NCBI GenBank assembly: GCA_963701675.1
Contig: OY969623.1
Coordinates: 3,286,001-3,350,000 of the forward strand
Direction of reading: 5' to 3'
DNA from: G963701675 sp963701675
Lineage (GTDB): Bacteria > Planctomycetota > Planctomycetia > Gemmatales > Gemmataceae
DNA length: 64,000 bases
The notes beneath the pieces are model-generated. The model was not told the DNA's origin, ran no database searches, and saw only the letters and a program-made list of their open reading frames with translations. Shown piece by piece: positions 37,011-46,261 of this stretch (positions are counted from its first letter, which is position 1; every line of letters begins with the position of its first letter). The position numbers and the translations under genes were made by a program.

Positions 37011-37086
37011 CCGCGACGCGGAGTCTTCGGAGCGGAGCGCGGGCGTCTTCCAGCGCTCCGCTCCGAAGACTCCGCGTCGCGGCTAA
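37007..37086. repeat. Perfect 34-bp inverted repeat (hairpin element)
   Basis: Left arm 37007-37040 (starts TTAGCCGCGACGCGGAG), loop 37041-37052, right arm 37053-37086, no mismatch. The left arm contains the TAG stop of the enoyl-CoA hydratase gene. The stem is over 60% GC. No T-run follows, so it may be a REP/MITE-like insertion that also works as a transcript end or stabiliser. Confidence 0.85.
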
Positions 37087-37212
37087 TCACGATGCCCTAC
37101 GCCTCCCTACACCTAACCTCCGCTTGACGGATCAACTCGGCTTTGGCATATCTCCCGGCCTTCCGATTTTGGGAACGTATGTAAATCGGGAAGCTGCCGA
37201 AAGGTTGGCGGA

Positions 37213-37806
37213 ATGGCGCGAGGGCGGTGTTTAGTGAGGTTTGCGACGATCGCAGCGCTACTGGGCGGGTGCGCCACGGTACCGCCGCTCGACAATCCCG
37301 CGCTGATAAGTCCGCCGCCGGCCTCCGATTTGGAGAACCCGGTCTATCTCCCGCAAGGGCCAGGCTCGTACGGGATGGTCTTTGAGAAAGTACTCAGTGT
37401 CGTCGGTGAGTATTTCGAAATTCGCTACTCCAATCGTTATGACGGACAGATCATCACGTTTCCTCGAATTGCACCCGGCTTGTTCGAGCCGTGGAAGCCG
37501 GGAAGCCCTGCTTTGGATGAACGGGTCCTAGCTACTTTCCAAACGATTCGCCACCGTGCAGAGATTCGTATCGATGCCGCCAACGACGGCGGTTTCTTCG
37601 TTCAAGTCACGGTGTTCAAGGAACTCGAAGACTTGCCTCAACCCGTTCGTTCAACGGCGGGCGCCGCGATCTTCCGCGGCGACAACACCGTCGAGCGGCA
37701 GTTCGAAGTCATCGACCCAACCGTGTTCGAAAAAGGCTGGATCCCCTTGGGGCGCGACGAGTCCGTGGAACAAGCCATCCTCGCCAAAATCAAAGCTTGT
37801 CTGTGA
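37213..37806 (+). CDS. Lipoprotein of unknown function (197 aa)
   Basis: ATG 37213 follows AAGG by 8 nt; GTG 37234 behind GAGGGCGG is an alternative that shortens the signal peptide by seven residues. The signal ends in LLGGC. The mature protein has YFEIRYSNRYDGQIITFPRI and AEIRIDAANDGGFFVQVTVFKEL, a beta-rich planctomycete pattern without a named domain. It is followed 26 bases later by pxpB. Function unknown. Confidence 0.8.
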   Translation: MARGRCLVRFATIAALLGGCATVPPLDNPALISPPPASDLENPVYLPQGPGSYGMVFEKVLSVVGEYFEIRYSNRYDGQIITFPRIAPGLFEPWKPGSPALDERVLATFQTIRHRAEIRIDAANDGGFFVQVTVFKELEDLPQPVRSTAGAAIFRGDNTVERQFEVIDPTVFEKGWIPLGRDESVEQAILAKIKACL

Positions 37807-37831
37807 CGCCGTTTGGCCGACAATACGTGCC

Positions 37832-38551
37832 ATGCGACGCCGACTCTCCCGACTACTGGCCACGGACCACGATCACAGAATCGTACCCTTGGGCGATCAT
37901 GCCGTTTTGGTCTATTGCTTGACGGAAGCTGACGCAATTGCATTCGCCGCCTCGATGCGTGAGAACTCGCCGCAATGGCTACAAGATGTGGTTCACGCCT
38001 ACTTCAGTGTTGCGGTTTTTTTTGATCGAAACCTGATCGATATGGCCGGCGTTTCCGGCTGGGTGAAGGACGTCGGCGGTAGTCGAGCGCCTAGTTCACC
38101 CGCAACACCCGCGTGCCGTCATCTCATTCCGTGCTGCTATGAATACCAACTCGACATGGATCGAATTGCCCAACAAACCCAGCGGTCGACCGACGGAATC
38201 ATCTCGTATCACTTGGCCGTCGAATACACTGTGTACGCCATTGGATTCTGCCCGGGTTTTCCGTATCTAGGCTATCTTTCACCGGAGATCAGTGGTGTTT
38301 CACGCCTCGAATCGCCGCGCACGCTCATCGAAGCCGGAAGTGTCGGCCTGACCGGACGCCAGACCGGCATCTACACCGAGCCTCACCCAGGAGGTTGGAA
38401 CATCATCGGACGAACCCCTTTGGAATTAGCCAACGTCGATGACAGTTATTTTCCGCTTCGCACCGGTGATCGAGTGCAGTTTCAACGCATCGATGAGCGT
38501 GAATTCCACCGCCTAAGCGGCGAACGGTTGGCGGTCGCGGACGTGACGTAG
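37832..38551 (+). CDS. pxpB: 5-oxoprolinase subunit B / KipI-type protein
   Basis: I start at ATG 37832 because the earlier frame from 37556 is a shadow of the lipoprotein gene. 239 residues with family motifs VPLGDHAVLV, YAIGFCPGFPYLGYL (about 128-142) and GSVGLTGRQTGIYTEPHPGGWNIIGRTP (parts shown), then FPLRTGDRVQF. PxpB works with PxpA and PxpC to open 5-oxoproline to glutamate at the cost of ATP. Neither partner is nearby, so it may act alone or with distant genes. Confidence 0.9.
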   Translation: MRRRLSRLLATDHDHRIVPLGDHAVLVYCLTEADAIAFAASMRENSPQWLQDVVHAYFSVAVFFDRNLIDMAGVSGWVKDVGGSRAPSSPATPACRHLIPCCYEYQLDMDRIAQQTQRSTDGIISYHLAVEYTVYAIGFCPGFPYLGYLSPEISGVSRLESPRTLIEAGSVGLTGRQTGIYTEPHPGGWNIIGRTPLELANVDDSYFPLRTGDRVQFQRIDEREFHRLSGERLAVADVT

Positions 38552-38628
38552 TTCGTAAAGAACTTGCCGAACGCCCGGCACTCCCCAGAATGCTTCCGTA
38601 ACACTCAACGTGCACAAGTGACACTGCA

Positions 38629-39120
38629 ATGCCAAGCGAATCGTTACGCGAAACGGTCCAACAATTCGGGTTTCCCACCGAGCGCTTCCTGCCCGGCCGA
38701 GGACCGGCTCGCGTCTTGCGCATCGTCGGAATATTCGACGCATTGCTAGGCATCGGAGTTACCGGGTGGGCACTCGCTACAGGACAGGACTGGGTCTGGA
38801 CGCTTGCAGGAGTGCTGCTGTTTATTTCCGGCGTAGTTCCAGTCCTGTTGGCACGACGGCTTAGCACGGGCGGCGTCCTTCTTTGTCCGCGCGGCCTCAT
38901 TTTCGCCAAGCCCGGTTACGTTGACTCCGTGCAGTGGGAGCAGTTTCGGGCGATACGCGAGGAGAAACTCGGTGGCGACGGGACGAGTTTGATCGTCGTC
39001 GAGCGAAAAGATGGAACTTCGTGCCCGATCGATGCAGCGACAGTTGGTGACCTCGCTCGATTTGCGGCAGCCCTACGTAAGGAAACAGAGCGAAAAAGAA
39101 TTCCGTGGAAGACTGACTAA
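38629..39120 (+). CDS. Membrane protein with two helices (163 aa), hypothetical
   Basis: Two hydrophobic helices (residues about 29-50 and 57-75) separate a short N-terminal part from a PH-like C-terminal region: LLCPRGLIFAKPGYVDSVQWEQFRAIREE. It resembles planctomycete and actinobacterial proteins with a DUF304/PH-type membrane domain, by pattern only. Alone, 78 bases after pxpB. Function unknown. Confidence 0.75.
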   Translation: MPSESLRETVQQFGFPTERFLPGRGPARVLRIVGIFDALLGIGVTGWALATGQDWVWTLAGVLLFISGVVPVLLARRLSTGGVLLCPRGLIFAKPGYVDSVQWEQFRAIREEKLGGDGTSLIVVERKDGTSCPIDAATVGDLARFAAALRKETERKRIPWKTD

Positions 39121-39204
39121 ATAGCTCCTCGCCGTGAACGCTCCGGGCGACGGCTGCTTACTCCGCTTGAAGACTCGCTGCGTGCGCGGCTCGGACGGAG
39201 AAAC

Positions 39205-40374
39205 CTACGCGGCCTGTGACCGGGCCGCCGCTTTCCTGAAAACTTCCAATAGCCGCTTGTAATGATGTTCGAATGTCCAATCCGCGGCCCGGCGGCGAGC
39301 GGCCTGGGCACATTCCATACGGCGTGGTGCGTTGAGTAACTCCGTTATGGACGACGCGAGTCGAGTGATTTGATAAGGGTCGTCGACGACGTAGCCATCT
39401 TGGGGTGGGTTAAGCAGCTCGGCAGCGCCGTTGTATCGGGATGTGATTACGGGCAGCCCGCATGCGAGGGCTTCAAGGACCACGAGAGAACATGGATCGT
39501 AAAATGTGGGGTGAACGAGAAAGTCCGCCGCAAAGTAGCAATTGCTGGTGTCCGCATAGTACCCGGCGAAGTGGACTCGGTGTGCGACGCCCAAGCGATT
39601 GGCATAACGCTGGTACGCCCGTGTTTCCGGATCGCCGACTACTACCAGCCGAAACTTGGCCTCTGTCGGCAACATGCGGATGGCCTGTAACAAAGGTCGC
39701 AGCCCTTTCAGGCTGTAGTTCATCGCAATGAATAGGCCGACAATTTCATCGGGTGCAATACCCCATTGCTGCCGCCATTCCGCACGGCGCCGCGGGCGGT
39801 CGTTCTCGCGAAAGCGGTTCGGATCAATGGCGTTGGGGATCACGCATACGTCACGACCGCTGATGCCGTAGTAACGATCAAAATGCGCTCGGACCATTTG
39901 GCTGTTTACCACGATGATCGGGCGGTTTCGCCGTCGGTACTGATAGCGTTCGAGAAAAGCAAACGACCAGTAGGCGGGATCGAGCCGCTTGGCAATCCAA
40001 TCAGCGCCGCGAAGCCAGGTCGAGGAATGTTTGAGCAAATTGTGATCGGCCGTCGCTACGTGCAAACCGCCTTGGGGATAGAGGACATCTTGCCCCCACG
40101 TCTTGTTGAAACCAACCGAAACTTCGTGATTGGACTTTTGTACTTCGCGAGTACAGGCGGCACTAAACAACCATGGCCTCAGGAAGCGAGGGCCGCGTGG
40201 CCGGGGAACGCGATGATATACCAGCGATGACGGCAATGCGCTTCCGTCCCAACGACTCGCATACAGATGGACCCGATGGCCGTCGCGTGCCAACCGGCGA
40301 GCCAAGTCGGCGATGTACATCTCGCAGCCGCCACGGGCCGGAAGTACGCTCTCATAACAAAGTGCGATGTCCAT
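39205..40374 (-). CDS. Glycosyltransferase family 4 (WaaG-like)
   Basis: I start at ATG 40374 (MDIALCYESVLPARGGCEMY), 27 bases after the upstream stop; the frame is open to 40485 in noncoding overlap. 389 residues. The N-terminal Rossmann half has GGCEMYIADLARRLARDGHR. The C-terminal half has FAGYYADTSNCYFAADFLVHPT and the GT4 donor site FYDPCSLVVLEALACGLPVI with EALACG. Likely adds a sugar to the LPS core. Last gene of the LPS operon that begins at lpxK. Confidence 0.9.
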   Translation of the reverse strand: MDIALCYESVLPARGGCEMYIADLARRLARDGHRVHLYASRWDGSALPSSLVYHRVPRPRGPRFLRPWLFSAACTREVQKSNHEVSVGFNKTWGQDVLYPQGGLHVATADHNLLKHSSTWLRGADWIAKRLDPAYWSFAFLERYQYRRRNRPIIVVNSQMVRAHFDRYYGISGRDVCVIPNAIDPNRFRENDRPRRRAEWRQQWGIAPDEIVGLFIAMNYSLKGLRPLLQAIRMLPTEAKFRLVVVGDPETRAYQRYANRLGVAHRVHFAGYYADTSNCYFAADFLVHPTFYDPCSLVVLEALACGLPVITSRYNGAAELLNPPQDGYVVDDPYQITRLASSITELLNAPRRMECAQAARRRAADWTFEHHYKRLLEVFRKAAARSQAA

Positions 40375-40400
40375 CCCACGTTCTCTACAATCGCCGACCT

Positions 40401-41276
40401 TTATGCCGCAACGGGTCGAGCCAGGTTCTTTCGGTTGTGACGTCGGTAGCGACGCCACTTCGCTACGATCAACTTTCGAAGCCAACGGTCGGTACGACGA
40501 CGACGATCATTTCCGCGATAAGCCCGCCAGAAGCGAATCCTGTCGCGGGCTTCGATTCCGGGGATATCGGATGAATAAAGCAGTTGGCCAAGGTCCTTCA
40601 CTTGCCAGATCCGCCAGATCAACGGATGGTGTCCGAGCCTATGCAAGTCGATCAGATGAACACGCCCTATCCACGACGGGATAGCGTGAATGTCTTCTTG
40701 TGGAATGAAGAAGTGGCATAGGTACAGGTCTTTGTGGAATCGACGTCGGTCGTGGAGCGCTCGGGTGAGACGAGCAAGCTCCGCAATCAGACCGTTCTTC
40801 CATGTGACGAACCGCACCGGGCTGAGGTGAGCCGCTGCCCATGGTATAGCTTCGTGAAGCGGAACCATGTCGGTCAGCTCTTCGACAGCAAGAAAGCTCT
40901 GGAGTCGACCCCACGGCCCGATATACTCGGCGGCCGCGACGGCCTTCGGCACGGGGAAGCCACATCGCCTCGCCCACTCCAAGTGTTTCCATTCTTGCAT
41001 TGCCGGCGACCATCCCACGTTGGGACAGATAGCCGCCATCCAACCTCGCCACCATGGCAGACGGTAGTGACGTTTCAGAAATACCGCTTGCCGATCTCGG
41101 CCTGAAGTTCCGCTCCAGCGGGCGGTGGTTCGTCCTTGCTTTGTGTGGAATCTATCCGAAACTGTCATCGACATGATCCAATCGATCCAGTCGGCGCCAG
41201 CGCGCGCACGCCATTCCGGACGCTCGTATATGCGGCGAACTCCGGTCGACAAGCGCTGCCAGAGTGTTTCTCTCAT
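40401..41276 (-). CDS. LPS core kinase, WaaP/InaA family
   Basis: I start at ATG 41276 because it overlaps the upstream stop (ATGA at 41273-41276). 291 residues. Eukaryotic-like kinase fold: AVFLKRHYRLPWWRGW carries the ATP lysine, catalytic loop FHKDLYLCHFFI (HxD replaced by HKD) and metal site LIDLHRLGHHP. The family phosphorylates heptose or Kdo of the inner core. Between the tandem-kinase gene and the glycosyltransferase. Confidence 0.9.
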   Translation of the reverse strand: MRETLWQRLSTGVRRIYERPEWRARAGADWIDWIMSMTVSDRFHTKQGRTTARWSGTSGRDRQAVFLKRHYRLPWWRGWMAAICPNVGWSPAMQEWKHLEWARRCGFPVPKAVAAAEYIGPWGRLQSFLAVEELTDMVPLHEAIPWAAAHLSPVRFVTWKNGLIAELARLTRALHDRRRFHKDLYLCHFFIPQEDIHAIPSWIGRVHLIDLHRLGHHPLIWRIWQVKDLGQLLYSSDIPGIEARDRIRFWRAYRGNDRRRRTDRWLRKLIVAKWRRYRRHNRKNLARPVAA

Positions 41277-42955
41277 GCGCTCGTCCTCGACCGATAGTGA
41301 ATCCCTAGACGCCGTTCTGCCCATCGTCCGTAGGCCATCTTGATTAGAGCGCGTCGGACGGGTTCGCAAACCTCATCCACATTCAGGTATGTCAGTAGAA
41401 AGCGCAGTTGATCTGCCTTACTAACCTGCAGGCGGCGCGCCAGTGTGCGTAAACAACGCAAATCCGCCAGGCGACGTTGACCATTGCGGCGACGAAATGT
41501 TCGAATCGCGTCTACGTTATCCAGCGCTATGCACGGCTCCCTACCCGTTTTGGAATCCACTATTAGCAAGGCGCTAACGTCCCCCGGCGAATTCGGTAGG
41601 CAACAGCCGGCGTCGTGTAGGCGACGGAGGAATTGTGCCGCACTTCGGACTACTTGCCACCGTTTCTTGCGCTCCACCGCCCAAAGTGATGTTCCCGAAA
41701 AGCGTGCCAGCCATTTGTCGAGCCGCTCGCCATGAGGACGCGATTGGGTCAGCAAAAAGGAAGAGGAATTTCCCGGAAACCGATGCCGCTGACCAAAAGC
41801 AAGTAAGACCGGAGTAGCGATTCCGTAACGCTGCAAGCGAAAGATCAATCCGGCACGGTGGATTTCAGGTGTCGTTGGTCGAGTGCCACGCAACCAAGCC
41901 CACAATAGACGAAACGGACGAAATGCAGAGCGACGAGACATACAACCACGGTCATTCCGCACGATGGCAACAGGTGCTCGATTGGATTTTGGTGCATGGT
42001 CCCAGGCGCGAAGCCAGTCTGGAACTTTTCCATTTAGAGATCGATGGAATTCAGGCGTTAGACACAGCGCCTCGCCATCGAGCCAAATAACACTTTGCGG
42101 CATTGCAGCGCTCGTGTTCTCGCAAAGTTCCCTGATTCGACGGCGTCGCCGTAGTGTTTCTGTGTGGCGCACGATAGCGTGTGCCGCCGACCGCGCCATG
42201 GAGCTTTGGATGGAATCACCACATTGTCGCCGTAGGTACGACTTCAGGCAGGCAAACCGGTCACCTGTGGTGCCTAACTCGTCGGAAATAGTCGCATTCA
42301 ATGCAGCAAGGTCGTGCCAGCACTGCGTCGGGTTCGGCCGGCGCGTCCGCCGGGCACGCTGCCAATCGATGATTCGAATCTCCTCAGATGTCTCGTGCAC
42401 ATATATGTGTTTGGAGTAAAGGTCCGGATGGTTGAACCTGGACTTGTGAACGTCGGCGAGTGTTTCCCCAAGCCGGCGAGCGAACCTGCGCCGGCGTGAT
42501 GGATCGCTTTGCAACTTCACTAGGAATTCCCGGACCTCGATGAAGCCCGTAAACGCCTTAGTAAGAAGGAATGCTCGCCCTTCATCGTCTTCACCGACTG
42601 CCATGACCTCTGGACAGCCAATATGCTGTTGCGAAAGTGCCGTCAGTGTATCAGCCTCGCGCCATGAATTTGAACAAAGGCCGAACCCAGCCGATGCATT
42701 TCGCAAACGCTGTCGACACAAGACCCGATGCTCGCGCTTCATGTACCCTTCGACGATGCCGGTTTCGGACTGGAGTTCGACGCGAACCACGTGCCGATCG
42801 GGATGTCCGCTGACAATGACGCCGGGCAGTTCAAGAAAGTCGGCCGCGGCGCGCAGTCCAAGCCGTTTGAATAAGTCGTGATAAGCCGGGTGTATCCTGA
42901 CTCGTGCCACAGTTTCACTATCCCGCCAACGATCGTTGCCGCACGATCGTTCCAC
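41273..42955 (-). CDS. Tandem WaaP-type kinase/pseudokinase protein
   Basis: 560 residues holding two kinase-like halves. The first (about 20-290) has EGYMKREHRVLCRQR, the catalytic loop FNHPDLYSKHIYV and the metal-binding IRIIDWQRARR. The second (about 310-545) keeps the outline, but its loop reads SPGDVSALLIVD and the DFG-like site IALDNVDAI, so it is probably inactive or altered. GTG 42955 overlaps waaF by 38 bases; GTG 42910 just after that stop is an alternative. Likely phosphorylates LPS core heptose; the second half may be regulatory or bind sugar. Confidence 0.85.
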   Translation of the reverse strand: MERSCGNDRWRDSETVARVRIHPAYHDLFKRLGLRAAADFLELPGVIVSGHPDRHVVRVELQSETGIVEGYMKREHRVLCRQRLRNASAGFGLCSNSWREADTLTALSQQHIGCPEVMAVGEDDEGRAFLLTKAFTGFIEVREFLVKLQSDPSRRRRFARRLGETLADVHKSRFNHPDLYSKHIYVHETSEEIRIIDWQRARRTRRPNPTQCWHDLAALNATISDELGTTGDRFACLKSYLRRQCGDSIQSSMARSAAHAIVRHTETLRRRRRIRELCENTSAAMPQSVIWLDGEALCLTPEFHRSLNGKVPDWLRAWDHAPKSNRAPVAIVRNDRGCMSRRSAFRPFRLLWAWLRGTRPTTPEIHRAGLIFRLQRYGIATPVLLAFGQRHRFPGNSSSFLLTQSRPHGERLDKWLARFSGTSLWAVERKKRWQVVRSAAQFLRRLHDAGCCLPNSPGDVSALLIVDSKTGREPCIALDNVDAIRTFRRRNGQRRLADLRCLRTLARRLQVSKADQLRFLLTYLNVDEVCEPVRRALIKMAYGRWAERRLGIHYRSRTSA

Positions 42956-43994
42956 TTCGTCCTAATAATTCTTCCACGGCGACAAAAACAGCGTCCGGGG
43001 TCAGTTGCTCCATACAGCGATGATCGAGAGGGCAGACGCGGCGCTGGCATGGGCCGCAGTCTACCTTTCTTTGCAAATGCACTGCCTTGGGGTGATAGGT
43101 TTCCGTCCAAGCAATATGTGTCGGTCCAAAGAGCGTCACAACCGGACGATCAAACGCGGCGGCGAAATGTCGGGGACCGCTATCGGTGGTAACCAAGAGG
43201 GTCGCACGTCGAATGCATGCCTTGGTAAGGCCCAGAGAGAGTGGCTGGCTGGCAAGCGCATGCACGCTATCCCGGCCGGCCATTGCGACAATGCGTTGTG
43301 CCGACTCGCGCTCGCCCGGCCCGCATAGAATGAGCACCTTGGATCCGCGCTGATCTACCAAGCTGCAGGCAAGACGGGCGAAGTAGCGCTCGGGCCAATG
43401 TTTGGACGAACCAAACGCGGCGCCGACGTTGAGACACACGACCTCCTCATCCGCGATCCATCCGGCGGCGGACCACACGGCGTCGGCAGCGCGCTCATCG
43501 TCGGGCAGGGTGGCCAGTTCCATCCGATGGCCGGGCGAGGGACAGCCGATGTGCTCAGCGAGGAGGTTGTACGCATCAATTACCGGACTCGGCTGGAAGT
43601 TGCCGGATTTGTCTCGAAGTGGAATTAGTCGATCAGTGAGTAACCACGAACGACCATCGCGCGCATACCCGACTCGACGTCGGCAGCGACCCAACCACGC
43701 CACGAAGGCTGAGCGGAACGAGTTGGTAAAGAGCACCGCAAGGTCGATTCGCATTCGCCGAAGTCGGGAAATGACGGAAAGCCACCGAGCGTTCATCGGC
43801 CCTTTTCGCGAATGGAACACCACCTCATCCAGCCGCGAAGTCCCTTCGAAAACGCCGGCGACATAGGGATCCAGTACGCCCACGAGTCTGGCTTTGGGAA
43901 AATGCGCACGAATAGCACGAAGGGCCGGCGTTGCCATTACAGCGTCGCCGACCCAGTTCGGAAGGAATACGGCAATTACTGACGGCTCTGGCAT
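42918..43994 (-). CDS. waaF: ADP-heptose:LPS heptosyltransferase (GT9)
   Basis: 358 residues. Begins IAVFLPNWVGDAVMATPALR, the GT9/RfaF signature. The C-terminal ADP-heptose site is TDSGPRHFAAAFDRPVVTLFGPT with the conserved GPRHFAAA. Also AGWIADEEVVCLNVGAAFGSSKHWP. A WaaF-type (heptosyltransferase II) assignment is more likely than WaaC, but this cannot be certain. Third gene of the LPS operon. Confidence 0.92.
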   Translation of the reverse strand: MPEPSVIAVFLPNWVGDAVMATPALRAIRAHFPKARLVGVLDPYVAGVFEGTSRLDEVVFHSRKGPMNARWLSVISRLRRMRIDLAVLFTNSFRSAFVAWLGRCRRRVGYARDGRSWLLTDRLIPLRDKSGNFQPSPVIDAYNLLAEHIGCPSPGHRMELATLPDDERAADAVWSAAGWIADEEVVCLNVGAAFGSSKHWPERYFARLACSLVDQRGSKVLILCGPGERESAQRIVAMAGRDSVHALASQPLSLGLTKACIRRATLLVTTDSGPRHFAAAFDRPVVTLFGPTHIAWTETYHPKAVHLQRKVDCGPCQRRVCPLDHRCMEQLTPDAVFVAVEELLGRSGTIVRQRSLAG

Positions 43995-43995
43995 C

Positions 43996-45003
43996 TCAAG
44001 CAGCCTGCGCCTGCCTCACCGCCACCGACGTCTCCATCTGGCACGCGACTGCTGCGTGCATCAGCGGCAGCAACAACTCAGGATGTCCAATTAGTTCCAC
44101 GAACTCGTACGACGATCGTTCCAACGCCCGTTGAAACGTTGGATCGCAGCCATGATTGTCGATGTTGACTGCGAGCAGCCCTTCTAAGGTGTGGCCGAAA
44201 TTGCGAACTACCGTGAGCGCTTTCAGAAACGTTTCAGGGATGACGGCAGCGCTTCCCACGTTAAGCCATATGCCCTGGGCAAGTGTCACCGTTACGGCGC
44301 AGAGTCGCCGAAAGTCAACCATGGTTGCAGCACCCAGGGCGGTGCCACATACGTGCGGATGCATGTGAACCGTATCGGCGCCTAACGCCACGTGAATCAT
44401 GCACGGAACGCCGGCTCGAAACGCGGCGAGGATGACACTGGAGTTTGAATACGGGCAGCACAGCTCTTCCATGTGTCGGCCGAGGGCGGCGCCCAGGCCC
44501 GTCTCGTGCTCCGCGCCGGCATGCGCCGCGACCGCGAATGCATCGGCCGTCTCGCGCACCATACCATACCGTCCACACGCCACTTCGTCGGCCACATCTT
44601 CGCTTGTCTTTCCACAAACCGCCAATTCAAAATCGTGAATGGCGGCCGCCCCGGTCAGCGCAACGGCATGGACAGTTCCCTTCTGCACCCAATCCGCCAC
44701 ATACGGACCGCACCCGTTCTCGATCGCTCGTCCGCCGAGCGCGGCTACCACCCGTTTGCCGTCGCGGCCTGCGCCACAGATTCTGGACGAAATCTTGGAC
44801 AACCGGTCGCCGGTTCCAAAACGTGGCAATGATGCGAGCCAGGCGCTCATGCACACGTCGCCTTCCGACGGCTGCCCCAAAGCATCCACGAATACTCTGG
44901 ATGGCCGAGACTTCAGCTCATAGGTCTTTAGTCCGTTTAGATCAAAAGGACCGATCGCGGCTTGTCCAGCGTCCGACTTGGCTCGAGGGGTTACTCCGTC
45001 CAT
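43996..45003 (-). CDS. Conserved protein of unknown function inside LPS operon
   Basis: 335 residues behind a GGGAGGG site. Distinct segments: ENGCGPYVADWVQKGTVHAVA, ALTGAAAIHDFELAVCGKTSEDV, VPCMIHVALGADTVHMHPHVCG and LNVGSAAVIPETFLKALTVVRN. The pattern resembles proteins sometimes labelled deoxyhypusine-synthase-like, but the catalytic lysine region of that enzyme is not evident. The many His, Gly and Asp in conserved-looking blocks suggest an enzyme with a sugar-phosphate or NAD substrate. It lies between lpxK and waaF, so a role in heptose or lipid A supply is plausible. Only context supports this. Confidence 0.8.
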   Translation of the reverse strand: MDGVTPRAKSDAGQAAIGPFDLNGLKTYELKSRPSRVFVDALGQPSEGDVCMSAWLASLPRFGTGDRLSKISSRICGAGRDGKRVVAALGGRAIENGCGPYVADWVQKGTVHAVALTGAAAIHDFELAVCGKTSEDVADEVACGRYGMVRETADAFAVAAHAGAEHETGLGAALGRHMEELCCPYSNSSVILAAFRAGVPCMIHVALGADTVHMHPHVCGTALGAATMVDFRRLCAVTVTLAQGIWLNVGSAAVIPETFLKALTVVRNFGHTLEGLLAVNIDNHGCDPTFQRALERSSYEFVELIGHPELLLPLMHAAVACQMETSVAVRQAQAA

Positions 45004-45033
45004 GCCACCCTCCCTTTGTTACCAACAGCGATT

Positions 45034-46152
45034 TCAACCGCGTGTCGTAGCCGGGGTTCGTCCTGACTCGAAGCAAGGCGATGCTTCAGCTTGTCGCGGG
45101 TTATCGATGACTTCGACGAGTTTTCGTTCAAGCTCGTCGTATCCGGCGCGAAACTGAAATCGAACCCTCAGTGCCCATAACTCTGCGGTTGAAGTCCATA
45201 ACGATCGCAACTTTACAAGGTCTTTTTGTGTTGTCACGAGACGAACCGGACGATCAAGTCCGCTTGCCCATTCGTGCAAACAATTGACATCGTCTCGGCT
45301 ATAGACATGATGGTCGGGATATCTCCGGAACGCGATGAGTTCGCAGCCGCGCGCGACGAGCGTCTCTGCAAATGCATCTGGATTGCCGATTCCGCAAAAT
45401 GCCGCGACGGGTCGCTCGTTCAACAAGTCTAGCGATCCACCTCTACCGTCGATGCTCAGCAGCCTCTCCGGACGGTGTATCCCTTCCGCCACGACGGCGG
45501 AAGGGGCCACACGCGCGATCGCCTCTCTTAACCGGCCCCGCGTCTGCTCACTGACTTGATCGCATCGGGTCAGTATGACCACGTTGGCGCGTCGAAGTTC
45601 TCGCCATGACTCCCGCATGAGTCCTCGCGGAAACAGAAAGTCGAGTCCCCAGCACTGTTTGGTGTCGATCAGCACTACATCTAAGTCGCGTGCGAGTCGG
45701 CGATGCTGAAACCCGTCGTCCAGAATCAAGAGGTCAAGTTGCTTTTCACGAACTGCCGTGGCTGCCAGAGCGACGCGGTCTCGTCCCTGTAGGTGCCGAA
45801 CCGCGGGAAGATTATCCTCCAGAAGCATCGCCTCGTCGTTCTTCCCGTCTTGTGCTCCGTAACCGCGGCTTAGAATTCCAACGCGCTGGCCACGATTACC
45901 GTAGAAGTCGGCAAGGAATTCCACGAATGGTGTCTTGCCCGTTCCGCCGAGCGTCAGGTTTCCGACGCTGACAACAGGAACAGACGCGCGATGGCTCTGC
46001 TTCCAGCCGACGTCGAACAACCGATTGCGAAGCCACATACTCCAGGCGTACGGGAGGCTGGCAAGTCGGAGAGCACCGCGCTGCAAGCCGGGCCAGATTC
46101 CTTGTGTTCGCCCGCTGATGAGTTCTCGGTATTGGTGTTCATTGATGGTCAA
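45034..46152 (-). CDS. lpxK: Tetraacyldisaccharide 4'-kinase (lipid A)
   Basis: 372 residues. N-terminal membrane-associated stretch (SLPYAWSMWLRNRLFD), Walker A VGNLTLGGTGKTPFVEFLADF with GGTGKT at about 69, and the family motif LDDGFQHRRLARDLDVVLID. Phosphorylates the 4' position of lipid A disaccharide at the inner membrane. First gene of the LPS operon. It shows the organism makes lipid A, which fits the Gram-negative envelope view of planctomycetes. Confidence 0.95.
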   Translation of the reverse strand: MTINEHQYRELISGRTQGIWPGLQRGALRLASLPYAWSMWLRNRLFDVGWKQSHRASVPVVSVGNLTLGGTGKTPFVEFLADFYGNRGQRVGILSRGYGAQDGKNDEAMLLEDNLPAVRHLQGRDRVALAATAVREKQLDLLILDDGFQHRRLARDLDVVLIDTKQCWGLDFLFPRGLMRESWRELRRANVVILTRCDQVSEQTRGRLREAIARVAPSAVVAEGIHRPERLLSIDGRGGSLDLLNERPVAAFCGIGNPDAFAETLVARGCELIAFRRYPDHHVYSRDDVNCLHEWASGLDRPVRLVTTQKDLVKLRSLWTSTAELWALRVRFQFRAGYDELERKLVEVIDNPRQAEASPCFESGRTPATTRG

Positions 46153-46261
46153 TGGTCCGCACCATTCCGCGTTCTCGGCGCAACCTCAGGGGCACGGTTA
46201 TAGCTCGAACCGCGCCGCGGTGTCAACCGGTATCACGTCATGCGCGCAGCGCGCTCAATGA

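Noticed and set aside
37556..37831. Upstream extension of the pxpB frame
   Set aside because: It overlaps the lipoprotein gene in another frame and has no family similarity.
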